From NCBI GenBank assembly GCA_001969505.1, contig LSSK01000866.1:1-64000 (forward strand): DNA of 64,000 nt, written 5' to 3'. Made by a program: the position numbers and the translations under genes. This stretch comes from Zancudomyces culisetae. Taxonomy: Eukaryota; Kickxellomycota; Harpellomycetes; Harpellales; Legeriomycetaceae. Positions 45,094-59,010 of this stretch are shown here, piece after piece. Under the pieces are notes generated by a model. That model searched no databases, had not been told where the DNA came from, and was given only the letters and a program-made list of their open reading frames with translations. Position 1 is the stretch's first letter. The number at the start of each line of letters is the position of its first letter.

Positions 45094-45946
45094 TTACTCG
45101 AGTTTGGCAAGGATTTCGCTCTCGTGCATTAGCAAGTAGTCGGTCTAATTAAAAGTCGTACAATTTCAGTTAATACACCCAAGTTAAAATTAAAAAGATA
45201 GTCGTTTTGTTCATAGTTTCATTTTTGAACAAAAAAATATAAATAAAGAATGTATCGAAGAGTATTTTACCTCGTTCTTGGAATCAATTTTAACACTGCT
45301 TCCCCCGTAGCTTGGAAGTAATACTCTATCACCAGGCTTAAGATTCATTGGAATTTGTTTACCATCCTACAGATCGACAAAACCAGCACAAATATGAGTT
45401 TTTTTTTGTTCTTAATTAAACTTTTGAAAATATCCAAAGGGTGCCTTTTCTTTTATCTATTCCTCCCTTCCATTACAAATAAAATAAAGCAATCTTACAT
45501 TGGCAACTTTTCCTGGTCCTACAGCGATGACAATGCCTTCTGGCAATTTTTCGACAGACTTTTCAGGCAGGAAAATTCCGGTTGAGGTTTTCTAATTGAT
45601 AATAAATAAAACAAATTTAGAGATTTTATATCCTTCCATGTATAAGATCTATCCACACATCAGATAAACATCTTCTAAAAGGGGAAAAGTAGACAGTTAA
45701 TATAAATGCATGGCGATAATAAAAGAAACTTACGGTGACGGCCTTGCATCTTTCAATCAATACACGGTCCAAAAGTGGGGTAACCCTTTTAATGTTGAAC
45801 AATTGTCTTGAGGCAAACTATTTGGTGTGTTAGAAGAATATATTTATCGATTGTACATTGGTATCTTGTATAGCAGTGCATCCACTTTTTCCGATTGTGT
45901 CCTTTGTATTGCTATATTGGTAAAAGATAGATTTAAAACTTACCAT
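45094..45946 (-). CDS. HSP10: Mitochondrial co-chaperonin Hsp10 (GroES family), five exons
   Basis: Exons: 45946-45944, 45817-45734, 45591-45499, 45366-45271, 45144-45094; all phase 0; 108 residues. The first exon codes only for the start Met (ATG then GTAAGT). The protein reads FASRQLFNIKRVTPLLDRVLIERC, then KTSTGIFLPEKS (the mobile-loop region), EGIVIAVGPGK, DGKQIPMNLKPGDRVLLPSYGG and YLLMHESEILAKLE, a complete GroES fold. It caps the Hsp60 ring in the mitochondrial matrix. It lies head to head with HSP60, with 1.46 kb between start codons. A weak start such as a downstream ATG is ruled out because the mobile loop would be lost. Confidence 0.93.
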
Positions 45947-47407
45947 CTCTAGTATATTTTTTATCTTTTGCTTTATTTTTTGCTATTAAAACACTTCAAT
46001 TGTAAAGATTTCCAAGAAAAATGGTTCAGATATATAAAAATTTGGGCATAAATTTTTTTTTTCTCTTTTCAAATTCATTCGCAAAGCATAAATTGCGCTT
46101 CAACCCACACAGAGCAAATATTTTAAATCACAACAACACTGAAATATAACATCTTGAAGGCCAGAGCTGCCAGTTACTAGTTACATGATATCGCAAATCA
46201 GTTGCAATAGGAACTAGTGTGGGAAATATAGGGGATTATTTAGAACAGGTCAGTACAAAATAGAATGTTATAGACCTTGAACAGTTTGAGATGCATAGTC
46301 CTAATGCACTGCATTGGATGGGAACCATTAAAGGGGCTAATTTTGCATACTGAATACATCCATGAAACTGTGTAGATAGCAAATTCTGCTGATAGGAGTC
46401 GCGTGAAGGAAGGGGAAGGGGAAGGGGAAGAAAAAGTGGAAAGCACCACGGACCTTGATGAAATTACGTACTCAGCATTCCATAATTTGTATCATTACAT
46501 CTCATTATGAGTGGTGAATTGGAATATTTGCTATATGCTTATAGAATCCTGTAGAAAAAAAAATTGATAAATATTACCAAATTCACACATTGTTTTTACT
46601 TTCGCCCTTTCCTCTCCCCTTGTTTAGCGCGAGGGGAAAATTTTTTTTTGCCATTGAAAAATAAAAATAAAAAACTAAAAGCAGCAGTAATATGCGAATA
46701 ATTGAATTGGATCTTAATTTAATTTTGGTCAAAGTTTTTTGATCAAACCAAATTTCGATGAATTTAAACTCTACAAAAATTGATATAGTTGTAAAGCTGT
46801 GCTGGAAAAAGCAAAAAAAAATAAAAAAAGTTATTGGTTTTGATTCGTAAAGCGCTAATAGATAACAGCAGCATTTTCGATTGGAGAAATTTGAATCTCC
46901 TAGTTTGGCTTGAGTCTGGCCGCTTTTTTTTAGAGAGTGTTATTGTGAGGAATGTGGTGGAAAAAGTGGATAATAGTGGGTTCGTGGATTTCGGAGGAAG
47001 GTGATGGAAATGTGGGGGCTATTCGAATGCCAAAGTTAGTGATAGTTTTCAATTTTTTTTCTTTTTTTGCGATTTTGATGGTCTGTTTTAATTTAATAGT
47101 TCATTACGAAATCATAAAAATAAGGGGGGGAAGAGGCGAGGGTTGGCAGAGGGAACAATCAGCAAATCGAAAAACCCAAATTGAGGAAATATAGGTATTT
47201 CAGTTTCCATGAAAATACAAGGAATCTTTTGCCTGAACCGAGCATGCAAATAAATTATAAAATAAATAAATAAATAGAGGTTTTTTTAGATTTTCAAGTA
47301 AAGTTTCCTTTAAAAGTCTGAAGAATCTAGAAAACAGGACAAAAAAATTTTTTTGTTTAAAAGATAAAGAACTCTAGGCAAAAAAAAATAATACGAAATA
47401 AAGAAAA
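45947..47407. promoter_or_regulatory. Shared divergent region between HSP10 and HSP60
   Basis: 1,461 bp between the two start codons. No convincing gene: the frames at 46240-46449 (minus) and 46952-47194 (plus) have no recognised feature. A purine repeat of GGGGAA units is at 46405-46430. Near HSP60, 47320-47332 reads GAAgaATCtaGAA, a heat-shock element with one mismatch, with a further TTC in register at 47305. No perfect heat-shock element array like that of HSP20 was found. Confidence 0.55.
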
Positions 47408-49129
47408 ATGGTAGGCATGAAAGGTACCGGACTTCGAGCATTTAGAGCAGGAGCAAGACGAGTATACTCCACACACAAAGAATTGGCGTTTGGCGTTGAG
47501 GGAAGAGCCAAGCTGCTAAAGGGAGTAGAAACACTTTCAAAGGCAGTAGCCGTCACTTTGGGTCCTAAGGGACGTAATGTATTGATTGAGCAACCATTTG
47601 GAAGTCCAAAGATCACCAAGGACGGAGTAACAGTTGCAAAGAGCATTACCTTGGAGGACAAGCTAGAAAATCTGGGAGCCAGATTGATCCAAGATGTTGC
47701 AAACAAAGCCAATGAGGAAGCTGGAGATGGAACCACCACAGCAACAGTTTTGGCACGTGCGATTTTTTCAGAGGGAGTCAAGAACGTTGCAGCAGGATGC
47801 AACCCACAAGACTTGAGACGCGGAGTTCAGATGGCAGTGGACAAGGTCGTGGAATACTTGAAGGAAAAAGCACGCCCAGTGACCACAAGCGAAGAGGTCG
47901 CCCAAGTAGGTACAATTTCTGCCAACGGAGACCGGGAGATCGGAGATATGATTGCAAGAGCAATGGAAAAGGTAGGCAAAGAGGGAGCAATCACAGTGAA
48001 GGAGGGAAAGACAACCAAGGACGAGTTGGAAATCACCAAAGGTATGAGATTTGACCGCGGATACATTTCACCATACTTTATCACCGACGCCAAGACCCAA
48101 AAGGTTGAGTTCGAGAACCCATTGATTCTGTTGAGCGAGCGCAAAATCTCCAGTGTACAAGACGTCCTGCCATCCCTGGAAATCTCAGCAACCCAGCGCA
48201 GACCATTGCTGATTATTGCTGAGGATATTGATGGTGAAGCATTGGCTGCCTGTATCCTCAACAAGCTCCGCGGTCAGCTGCAAGTTGCAGCAGTCAAAGC
48301 CCCAGGCTTCGGAGATAACCGCAAGTCAATTCTTGGCGACTTGGGTATTTTGACAGGTGCCACTGTGTTCAAAGAAGAATTTGAGGTGAGCATTGACAAG
48401 GCCACTGCTGAACACTTGGGTTCTGCTGGTTCCATTACCCTCACCAAGGAGGATACATTCATCCTCAACGGTAGTGGCGAGAAGGAGCTTATTGATCAAA
48501 GAAGCGAGCAGATCCGCAGCTCAATCAAGGACAGTTCCATCAGCGACTACGAAAAGGAAAAACTCCAAGAACGTCTGGCCAAGTTGTCCGGTGGTGTAGC
48601 CGTTATCCGTGTTGGAGGTGTATCCGAAGTCGAAGTAGGTGAGAAGAAGGATCGTTTTGTAGACGCACTCAACGCCACCCGTGCTGCTGTTGAGGAAGGT
48701 ATTCTTCCAGGTGGTGGTGCTGCTCTCCTCAAGGCCTCCGTCATCCTGCGCAGCATGACTGGTGCAAACTTTGACCAAAACTTGGGTATCAAGATCGTTG
48801 CTGATGCCATTTCCCGCCCAGCAAGAACCATTGCTGACAACGCTGGAATCGAAGGTGCCGTTGTTGTAGGAAACGTTCTTGCCCACGATATCAACGACTT
48901 CAACTATGGTTATGACGCTGCAACCAACCAATACACCGATCTCATGAAGGCCGGTATTTTGGATCCTCTCAAGGTAGTCCGCACTGCTTTGTTGGATGCC
49001 GCTGGTGTTTCTTCTCTGCTAACCACCACCGAATGTATTATTGCTGATGCTCCTGACAAGAACCCTTCTCCTATGGCTCCAGGAATGGGCGGTATGGGTG
49101 GTATGGGCGGAATGGGAGGAATGATGTAA
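47408..49129 (+). CDS. HSP60: Mitochondrial chaperonin Hsp60
   Basis: 573 residues, single exon. A basic, acid-free presequence ([19 protein letters not shown]) precedes the GroEL core: [30 protein letters not shown] (nucleotide binding), [22 protein letters not shown], and a C-terminal GGM repeat tail ([12 protein letters not shown]). It folds imported proteins in the matrix with Hsp10. The coding sequence uses more C and G at third positions than neighbours, typical of a highly expressed gene. No intron, unlike its partner HSP10 with four. Confidence 0.97.
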   Translation: MVGMKGTGLRAFRAGARRVYSTHKELAFGVEGRAKLLKGVETLSKAVAVTLGPKGRNVLIEQPFGSPKITKDGVTVAKSITLEDKLENLGARLIQDVANKANEEAGDGTTTATVLARAIFSEGVKNVAAGCNPQDLRRGVQMAVDKVVEYLKEKARPVTTSEEVAQVGTISANGDREIGDMIARAMEKVGKEGAITVKEGKTTKDELEITKGMRFDRGYISPYFITDAKTQKVEFENPLILLSERKISSVQDVLPSLEISATQRRPLLIIAEDIDGEALAACILNKLRGQLQVAAVKAPGFGDNRKSILGDLGILTGATVFKEEFEVSIDKATAEHLGSAGSITLTKEDTFILNGSGEKELIDQRSEQIRSSIKDSSISDYEKEKLQERLAKLSGGVAVIRVGGVSEVEVGEKKDRFVDALNATRAAVEEGILPGGGAALLKASVILRSMTGANFDQNLGIKIVADAISRPARTIADNAGIEGAVVVGNVLAHDINDFNYGYDAATNQYTDLMKAGILDPLKVVRTALLDAAGVSSLLTTTECIIADAPDKNPSPMAPGMGGMGGMGGMGGMM

Positions 49130-49594
49130 ATTCTCTCTAGCCAATAGTTTTTTTTGTCTTTTTTTGTGTCTATTTCAGCTAATAAATAATCTTCTGACCT
49201 TTTCTCTATTTTTTTAATATTATTTTTATCAATTTTCCTTTTTGAATCTCACTCCCAATTTCCCCCCTTTTCCCCTTCCATCCAAATTTTTTTTTTCTGG
49301 CTTTGATTATTTATTTATTTATTTATTTTTTTTTGTCCAGCTCCAGTATAGTCGAGATATTATATTTCGTTAGTAACCAGAAATTAAAAACCACCAAATA
49401 CAAATTTTTACATTTTTATTTTTATCCATTTGTGTTTAACTATCAAATTCCAAAATCACTAAATCCTAAAGATTTATAACCTACAAGTTCAAACACTAGG
49501 AACTACACTGTGATTGTTTTATCTGCGCTAAACCGCACGGCTACTACTATCCCAATACTTTTAGACGAAAAAGACAATCGACAAAACACAAATC
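49130..49594. other. Intergenic region HSP60 to NDUFB7
   Basis: 465 bp with TTTA tetranucleotide repeats at 49309-49328 and T runs. No gene. Confidence 0.5.
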
Positions 49595-50293
49595 ATGTTG
49601 GCAAAATACGATTTTGAAAACGATCCTGATTTTAAGGAACCTGGTAGGCATTTACACTTTTCATGTCTACTTTTGCATATATTTTAGTTATTTACCTGCA
49701 TACATGTTGTATAAATTTGGTGGCATAACAGTTCACCTCATAATTCCAGAATTCAGTTTATACTCGCTTATCATTTACACTCTAGATAAAAGGCGAAGCA
49801 GACTAACAGATTGACATTTAAAAATTATCAACAAAATAGAAATGAAGGTTACTAGAGAGGAAATGAAACAAGCCAGACTCCCATTGGCGTATCGTGACTA
49901 TTGCGCACATCTGCTAATCCCTCTAAACAGATGCCGCATCAAGAATCATTACCTACCTTGGAAATGCGACGAAGAGCGTCATGCTCACGAGAAGTGTGAA
50001 TATGAAGAGTAAGTATTGTTTTATCTTCCTCAAACTTCCTCTCTCTCTCTCTCTCCCACCTTCTTTTTCACTATTTTTTCTATTTATATATCATTTATCC
50101 ACCTTTCCTTTTTCTTTCCTATCAATTAACCAAAGACACAATTTTTGAAACTATGATTTCGGATTTGAATAATCATTTATTTATATGAATCTTGTCAACT
50201 TTAACCAAAATTTGGTAATTTTCTCTAAATAGCTTCTTGAGGAGAAGCAGAATCCTCTCAAAACTCAAAGAACAAGCCTCATCCGAGAAATAG
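49595..50293 (+). CDS. NADH dehydrogenase (complex I) subunit NDUFB7/B18
   Basis: Exons 49595-49643, 49840-50008, 50233-50293; 92 residues. The core reads EEMKQARLPLAYRDYCAHLL, PLNRCRIKNHYLPWKCDEER, HAHEKCEYED, with the twin CX9C motif (C-AHLLIPLNR-C and C-DEERHAHEK-C) that folds in the intermembrane space by Mia40. It is a peripheral subunit of the complex I membrane arm. Phases 1 and 2 at the junctions are consistent, and splicing yields the conserved CEYEDFLRR end. A TC repeat lies in the second intron (50039-50055). Its presence shows the fungus has respiratory complex I. Confidence 0.93.
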
Positions 50294-50458
50294 CCATCTC
50301 TTCATTCGTTTGTTTGTTTGTTTTTTACATTTCCATCTTTTAACAAGTATTAATCAATAATAAACTAAAATGCCATACTATTAGCCTTAGAAAACCACAT
50401 TTCAAAAATCTAAACCACATATTATTACCAACAATCATCACACAAGCACAACCGGTTA

Positions 50459-53400
50459 TTAATAACCACTGTTAAGCACACCCATGACATCCTGTAACAC
50501 CAACTCATTACTACAGCTAATGTTAATCTGTTGTTGTTCGTGTTTACTCCTCTGTGCGTCGTTTAACACCCCAACCGTTATATTTACAGTTCCCAATATG
50601 TTATCCAAAACAATATTTTTCTGCGGGTTAATCCCATCGGCAAAACTGCGGTCAGCACTTTGCAAAAGAGTAGAAGATGGAGTATCGATTATTTTGTAGT
50701 CTAACTCTTCCATTTCACTAACAAGTTCTTCTACTGTCTTGCTTTTACCCCCTTTACGGCCATCTATTTTCTCCCAAATTTTTTTTTTGTTTTTTGCTTA
50801 GTACACTCATATCCAAGTACAACCTTTTGACTTGATAATTTGTTATAAAAAAAACATCCCATTCACAATATATATTTTTTTAAAAAATTTCTAAACTAAC
50901 TCTTACCTGATGAAATGGATGGCTTGGTTCCACTCATTCGGCCAAGATCATTTTGAATTCTAAATATACATTCTCGATGCCCAACAATCTCCAACTTTCC
51001 TTGAATAACATTTTTACTATCACCATGGTTTCTCTTCCTCTTCCCATGTCTACCTATATTCCCAAAGTCATTATCACCATCGCCATCCTCTTTGCATACC
51101 TGTTCAACTATACTTTTCTCCATCATACATGGTATCCATATAGTTTTCCTTTCACCTCCCGCTAGCGATAATAAATCCTCCTGGACAATTTCGTAATTTT
51201 CATAGTATCTCAATGCCACGTTTTCATCACATTTTTGGATTTCCTGTTTTGTACTTTGCACCGATTCTCCACCATACCTACTCATCGAGTTTTGCATAAA
51301 CTTTGGTAATATAATCAGCCTGCTCTCGTTATTATTCGCGTGTGCAATTTCTCCTCCATTCCAACCATCGCCTTGGCCAGGATTGGGATCTTCAAACGTC
51401 GTGACTATGTGCTCTACCTGTAGACTGTCTATCCTATTATCTAGATCATAACTCAACACTTTCATCACCCCGGTCTCTGGTATATCTATATTTTTGGTTA
51501 TATTGTGCATATCCATCTCATCTATTTTTCATATTATTTCACACCGCGCATCATTATCATTATGTTTCTAATATACAATCCCGTCTTTTAATAAAAAATC
51601 AGTTCACCAACTACAAACTTACTGGTAAATATCAGCAGATTTTTAAAATTGGCGTTGTTACTGTTTGGGCTTGTATACCGGTTCAGCTTTGGATCAGCAT
51701 ACATGTTGACTATAAAAGATAAATTTCCAAAATCTCTAGGCGAAATGAATATCACCTTGGAGTTGGTTAGCTGACGCTCCTGAGATATATCATCCACTCC
51801 CTTGTAATATTTTATCAGACCTCTTTCATCCATTTCTTTGACTACAAATGGATATTCTGGTATAAACAACGCATTTCTTTTTGCCATGTTCAGCCTATAA
51901 TTATTATTAATACATCTCATTAAACTTTACTATAATTTATCCTTTTGCATTCTTAACTTTGTTCCAAGTAAGCAATGAATACAAACACCTCAAAGGAAGA
52001 AGAGAAAAAAAAAAGATACTTGCCATTCTCCCATTATATTCCCGTATTGTATTGTTTTTTCAGCTATTGGTGAAACAAACCAATAGTGAGTCGAAGTTAC
52101 ATTCATCCCTTTCATATGTGTATATACTGATTCTACAATGTCATATACTAATCCATGCATCTCAGCAACCACTATTATTGTTGCGTCGTTTTTTATCCCT
52201 GCCGCTATTTAAGTGCAACGCTTTGTTAAAACAAATTCCTAACGACTAGTGGCCCTTTATACTTATATTATATTCTGTTAAACAGGATCAGTTTTCATTA
52301 CCTATATTTGTAGTTATCTGATCAATTTGCTCATTTATGCTCCCCTTGCCATCCATGTCAATTTGCTGTCTGTACTTTTCTTTAATGTCCGAAAACAACA
52401 CCACTTTACTATCTTTAAATATCGAATAATCAAACTCCATCGGATGTATTCCATGTTTTGCTACAGATGAGGCCCCGAGCATACTTATCTATTTATTATG
52501 CATCACATCATGTTGTTATTTTACCCTTCCTTCCAATTCATAAAGGTATAAAAAGTAATATTACATTTTGTCCCTTGTAACAAACTTTCCAGTTGGCTGA
52601 ACCAATGCAAAAGCCTGCCGATGTAGCTTGAACCCTCAAATTCCCAATTACTGGTACTGGCTCCACCACTTCGTTATACCTCACAGCTGTCACTTTGTTG
52701 TAGCTACTGATGATCTCTTTCTCGGAATATATCCGCATAAGTCCATCGTACTCGTCGTCGTTTTTAGAAAACGTGGCTATTCTGTTTGTCGGTTCGTGTT
52801 TTTTTATCAAATTTGGCTCCTCCAATACGCACCTATTCAATAGTTTAAAATATTGTGTTTACATTCAAATATACATTTACTATCAACCCCTTTTGACAAA
52901 AAAGTGCTAGCAACCAGCTCAACTCGGGATATTATTCTAGTGTCAAACTAGTGCCAGATCAGTAATAAACTACGTTTTATATACTGTTCCTCAATGTTTT
53001 TATTTAAAGTACTTGCTGGTTCATCACTTATTATTTAGTAGCTTTTATTATTTATTTATTTTTAAAAATAAACAACTTACTTTATGTATTCCAAAGCCGC
53101 CTCTGTAACATAGATAAATCCGCTAAACTCAGTTCGTTCCGTAACAAACGGGAGTAGAAGCACATTAGTATAGTTTGAGATCAATATAAAATCCACTACT
53201 GACCAGTCAATCATCTCGATAGTCCTGGTCAAATGTTGCATATATACTTGCTGAAGTTTTGATTTGTTGTGTTCATTCGTAAACCCGTTTTTCTGTTGGT
53301 ATCCGACGGAATTAACTCGATACTGTATTTCGAATTTTTCAACAAACTCGTATAATTGTGGAAACCCCAATTCGTAGACAAACGTAAAATCTCCGGTGCT

Positions 53401-53460
53401 ACAAACAAACATGTTGTACTTTTCGCTAAAGCTATAGTTTATTATCTGAATCTCCTCCAT
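50459..53460 (-). CDS. Integrator complex subunit 9 (INTS9), seven exons
   Basis: Exons: 53460-53081, 52832-52565, 52488-52302, 52204-52024, 51894-51623, 51521-50907, 50763-50459; total 2,208 nt, 735 residues (human 658). The N-terminal part matches the inactive metallo-beta-lactamase fold: WSVVDFILISNYTNVLLLPF and FSGFIYVTEAALEYIK correspond to the human segments around DVILISNY and TGTVYATEP. Further matches: AGFCIGSANWKVCYKG (SSGYxLGSxNW), HGIHPMEFDY, MHGLVYDIVESVY, VSPIAEKTIQYGNIMGEW, FIPEYPF. INTS9 pairs with the INTS11 nuclease that cleaves snRNA 3' ends and terminates transcription. The intron after exon 4 begins GCAAGT: the GC-AG donor is the only choice that keeps frame and gives the conserved EWLNMAKRN. 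Exon 6 is long and hydrophilic. Confidence 0.85.
51895..52023 (-). other. GC-AG intron in INTS9
   Basis: Donor GCAAGT at 52023-52018, acceptor TATAG at 51899-51895, 129 bp, phase 2. A GTATCT four bases downstream would be in the wrong phase. Confidence 0.7.
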
Positions 53461-53944
53461 TTCTGCTTGTCTATTTGTTGTGCGGTTCTATATCTAGTTT
53501 GGGACAAAATATAAGATTTATTTTATATTGTGGGAACAAGAAATGTCTATAATGTAGTGAGAGAATATAAAAAAAAGTAAATGTTAATAATTTGAGCAAA
53601 TAATGGAAGGATAGCTAATTTGCGCAAATAAAAAATCGAATAGTTTTGGGAATCAGCTATTAAATAATACTGCACTAAGACCATTCAAAGTTGATGCACT
53701 TTACATCAAAAGGGAGTTTGAGTTAGTTCAAATTCAAAAGCTTCTTCAGTCTTAAAGCGGTAAACCTTGCTACGATCTACATCAACAGACCGCTAATGAA
53801 GTCCATGGTCCTATTCAGTTTGCATTTTCCTCTAATGGATCAACATATATTAGTAGACAAAAAAAAAACAACAGATTCTCTAAAAAAAATAAAAAAATAC
53901 CAGCACAGCTCAACTTTGACACTTCAAAAAACAACCACCACCCA
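53461..53944. other. Spacer between GluRS 3' end and INTS9 start
   Basis: 484 bp AT-rich. Nothing recognised beyond A runs near 53860-53900. Confidence 0.4.
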
Positions 53945-56796
<2,852 letters not shown>

Positions 56797-59010
56797 ATGA
56801 AATTTGGGACGTATTTTGAAGAAAAGAAATCGGATTTTCCAGCCGAATGGCAGAGTTACTTTATATCATACTCTGAGCTTCGGGCAACACTGGAAGAGAA
56901 TGTGCAGGAATACTCTGTTGATCTACTCAAGTCGTTTCCAAAGGGTCACAACTTTTTATGGAAACACGTAAATTCAGCAGTTAATCTACACCTTAACACC
57001 GTTGATCCCAGGCTTCTAGGGGAAACTGAGAAACATGGAGAAGTACAGAGCGAGGGCATTAGTCAGATCGATCAGCAGCAGGTAGAGAGTTTTAGTAGCA
57101 GCAGTAAGGACTTCAAAAGAATTTTAGGAGCTAGATTGGGGGTGCTCTCCGAGCAAGTTCCCAAGTTTATCGAATTGCTAGACAAGCATGTGGAAAAGAT
57201 GGATATGTTTATCAGAAAGAATGTCGAAGAGGGAGCGCAGAGGGTAGAGGAGATATTGGAACAAATCAAAGAAAACAAAACAAAGGAGGGTCATAGTGGC
57301 ATCAAAGTAAACTCAAAGGTGTTCAAAGATCTCAGTGAAAGTCTGGATAAGATCGTTTTACTTGAGCAATTCATATTTTTGAATATCACAGTCTTAGTCA
57401 AGCTGTTGAAGAGACTGGATAAGCACAGTGGATTGAAAATCAAGGAGCCATATATTATGAGAGTTGGACAACTTCTAGTACCAACAAACACTGAGATTCT
57501 AGAGATAAAGGAGAAGACAATGAACAAGATAGCAGAGGCTACTGGCAATGGATCAGAGTCAGAAAATGGAAATTCTAATGGAGAGCGTGCTCAAGAAGAA
57601 ATGGATACAATTCTACGCGAAATCAATCTGTTGGAAAGAATCAAAAGCAACAACGAGGGGCTAATTAATATAGCCTCAGGAAAAGACGGTGAAAACGAAG
57701 TCAAGGGTTTGGTGGAGCAAAAGTCTGAAGAACTCAAGATTGAACGAATTATGAACAAGGTTGAAGGGATGCAAAACATTACAGTATCCTTGCGCGGACC
57801 TCATGGAACCGACATAATAGGCGGACTATTGGATTGTTGTTCTCGGTACAAGTGCAAGATCTTGGATTTTTCATTATCGAGACTGCATCACAACGTGGTG
57901 TTTGGCGTGCTGATACACATAAGAGGAACACAGGTGGAGCTGTTCAATGCGTTAGTTAGAGCAGCGCGGCAGTGGGATGCAGTTTTGACATTTGATGTGC
58001 AAAATGCAAAATTACAAGCCAAGCAAATAGCAGACGGGCTAGAGTACCGACTTGAAGAGGCTCCATATGCGGGTAGAGTCAAGTATGTAGCAACATTGTT
58101 AAAAGAGAATGGGCTGGGCTCAACATTTTTGGATACCTTTGTCAAATGGTTGTTGGCGAAAAGAATTTCTGTGTTGAAAATGAAGCGCTTGGATTCCAGT
58201 AAAGTATTGAAATCTATAGAATTTACGCTTAGTGTTCCAGGTGATCTAGATATCGAAGCATTGCGGTTAGACCTGTTCCAGTTGTCGAGCGAGCATTTTA
58301 CGGACGTGGCATTCCAGCCGGACAATGTGTTTCGAAGACAAAAGCGACTGGTAGTATTTGATATGGATTCAACACTGATTCAACAAGAAGTGATTGACGA
58401 AATTGCAAGGCATGCTGGAATTGTCGAAAAAGTATCTGAAATCACAGAACTAGCAATGAGGGGCATGATCGACTTCAAGGAATCATTAGCACGCAGGGTC
58501 AAGCTGCTTGAAGGAACACCGGTTGAGGTACTCGAGCTCGTACGGAAGCAGCTGCAATTTACTGAGGGAGCACATTTTCTGTGCCGTGCACTCAAGTCGG
58601 CTGGATTCAAGCTTGCAGTTATCTCAGGAGGATTTGTTCAGCTAGCCAAATATGTCAAGGCTGAATTGGGTTTGGATTACCACTTTGCCAATCAACTGGA
58701 AACCACCAGTGATGGTAAATACCTGACAGGAAGAACAGTAGGGCCTGTAGTAGATGCTGAACGTAAAGCCGAACTCTTAGAGGTCATTGCTCAGGCTGAA
58801 GGGATAGCAATTGACCAAGTTGCAGCGGTTGGTGATGGAGCAAATGACTTGCTTATGCTTGCCCGGGCCAGTTTGGGAATTGCGTTTAATGCTAAACCAA
58901 AGGTCCAGGCCCAGGCAAGGGTTAGAATTAACCAACCGTCGTTGGTGAATGTTTTGTATTTGATGGGATATTCTGATGAGGAGGCAGCACAGTTGCAAAA
59001 TGGATTTTAA
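56797..59010 (+). CDS. SPX domain - phosphoserine phosphatase fusion protein
   Basis: 737 residues in one uninterrupted frame. Residues 1-225 are an SPX domain: MKFGTYFEEKK at the start, WQSYFISYSELR, and the late helix LVKLLKRLDKHSG with the Lys cluster that binds inositol pyrophosphates. Residues about 325-500 contain two ACT-like repeats (NITVSLRGPHGTDIIGGLLD; VLKSIEFTLSVPGDLDIEAL) as in SerB. The HAD phosphatase follows: DMDSTLIQQEVIDEIA with the nucleophile Asp522, SGGFVQLAKYVK, and GDGANDLLML. The C-terminal part should make serine from phosphoserine; the SPX part normally senses cellular phosphate in VTC, Pho81 or Pho91-type proteins. No stop, frameshift or splice signal separates the parts, and the linker (about 230-320) is low-complexity. 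See findings. Confidence 0.92.
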   Translation: MKFGTYFEEKKSDFPAEWQSYFISYSELRATLEENVQEYSVDLLKSFPKGHNFLWKHVNSAVNLHLNTVDPRLLGETEKHGEVQSEGISQIDQQQVESFSSSSKDFKRILGARLGVLSEQVPKFIELLDKHVEKMDMFIRKNVEEGAQRVEEILEQIKENKTKEGHSGIKVNSKVFKDLSESLDKIVLLEQFIFLNITVLVKLLKRLDKHSGLKIKEPYIMRVGQLLVPTNTEILEIKEKTMNKIAEATGNGSESENGNSNGERAQEEMDTILREINLLERIKSNNEGLINIASGKDGENEVKGLVEQKSEELKIERIMNKVEGMQNITVSLRGPHGTDIIGGLLDCCSRYKCKILDFSLSRLHHNVVFGVLIHIRGTQVELFNALVRAARQWDAVLTFDVQNAKLQAKQIADGLEYRLEEAPYAGRVKYVATLLKENGLGSTFLDTFVKWLLAKRISVLKMKRLDSSKVLKSIEFTLSVPGDLDIEALRLDLFQLSSEHFTDVAFQPDNVFRRQKRLVVFDMDSTLIQQEVIDEIARHAGIVEKVSEITELAMRGMIDFKESLARRVKLLEGTPVEVLELVRKQLQFTEGAHFLCRALKSAGFKLAVISGGFVQLAKYVKAELGLDYHFANQLETTSDGKYLTGRTVGPVVDAERKAELLEVIAQAEGIAIDQVAAVGDGANDLLMLARASLGIAFNAKPKVQAQARVRINQPSLVNVLYLMGYSDEEAAQLQNGF

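Noticed and set aside
46880-46900. GGAGA/TCTCC hairpin with loop AATTTGAA, tRNA T-arm-like
   Set aside because: Loop is eight bases and lacks the conserved T-loop bases; no tRNA cloverleaf.
46952-47194. 80-codon frame with a hydrophobic segment between HSP10 and HSP60
   Set aside because: The hydrophobic part comes from T-rich DNA; no start context or family resemblance.
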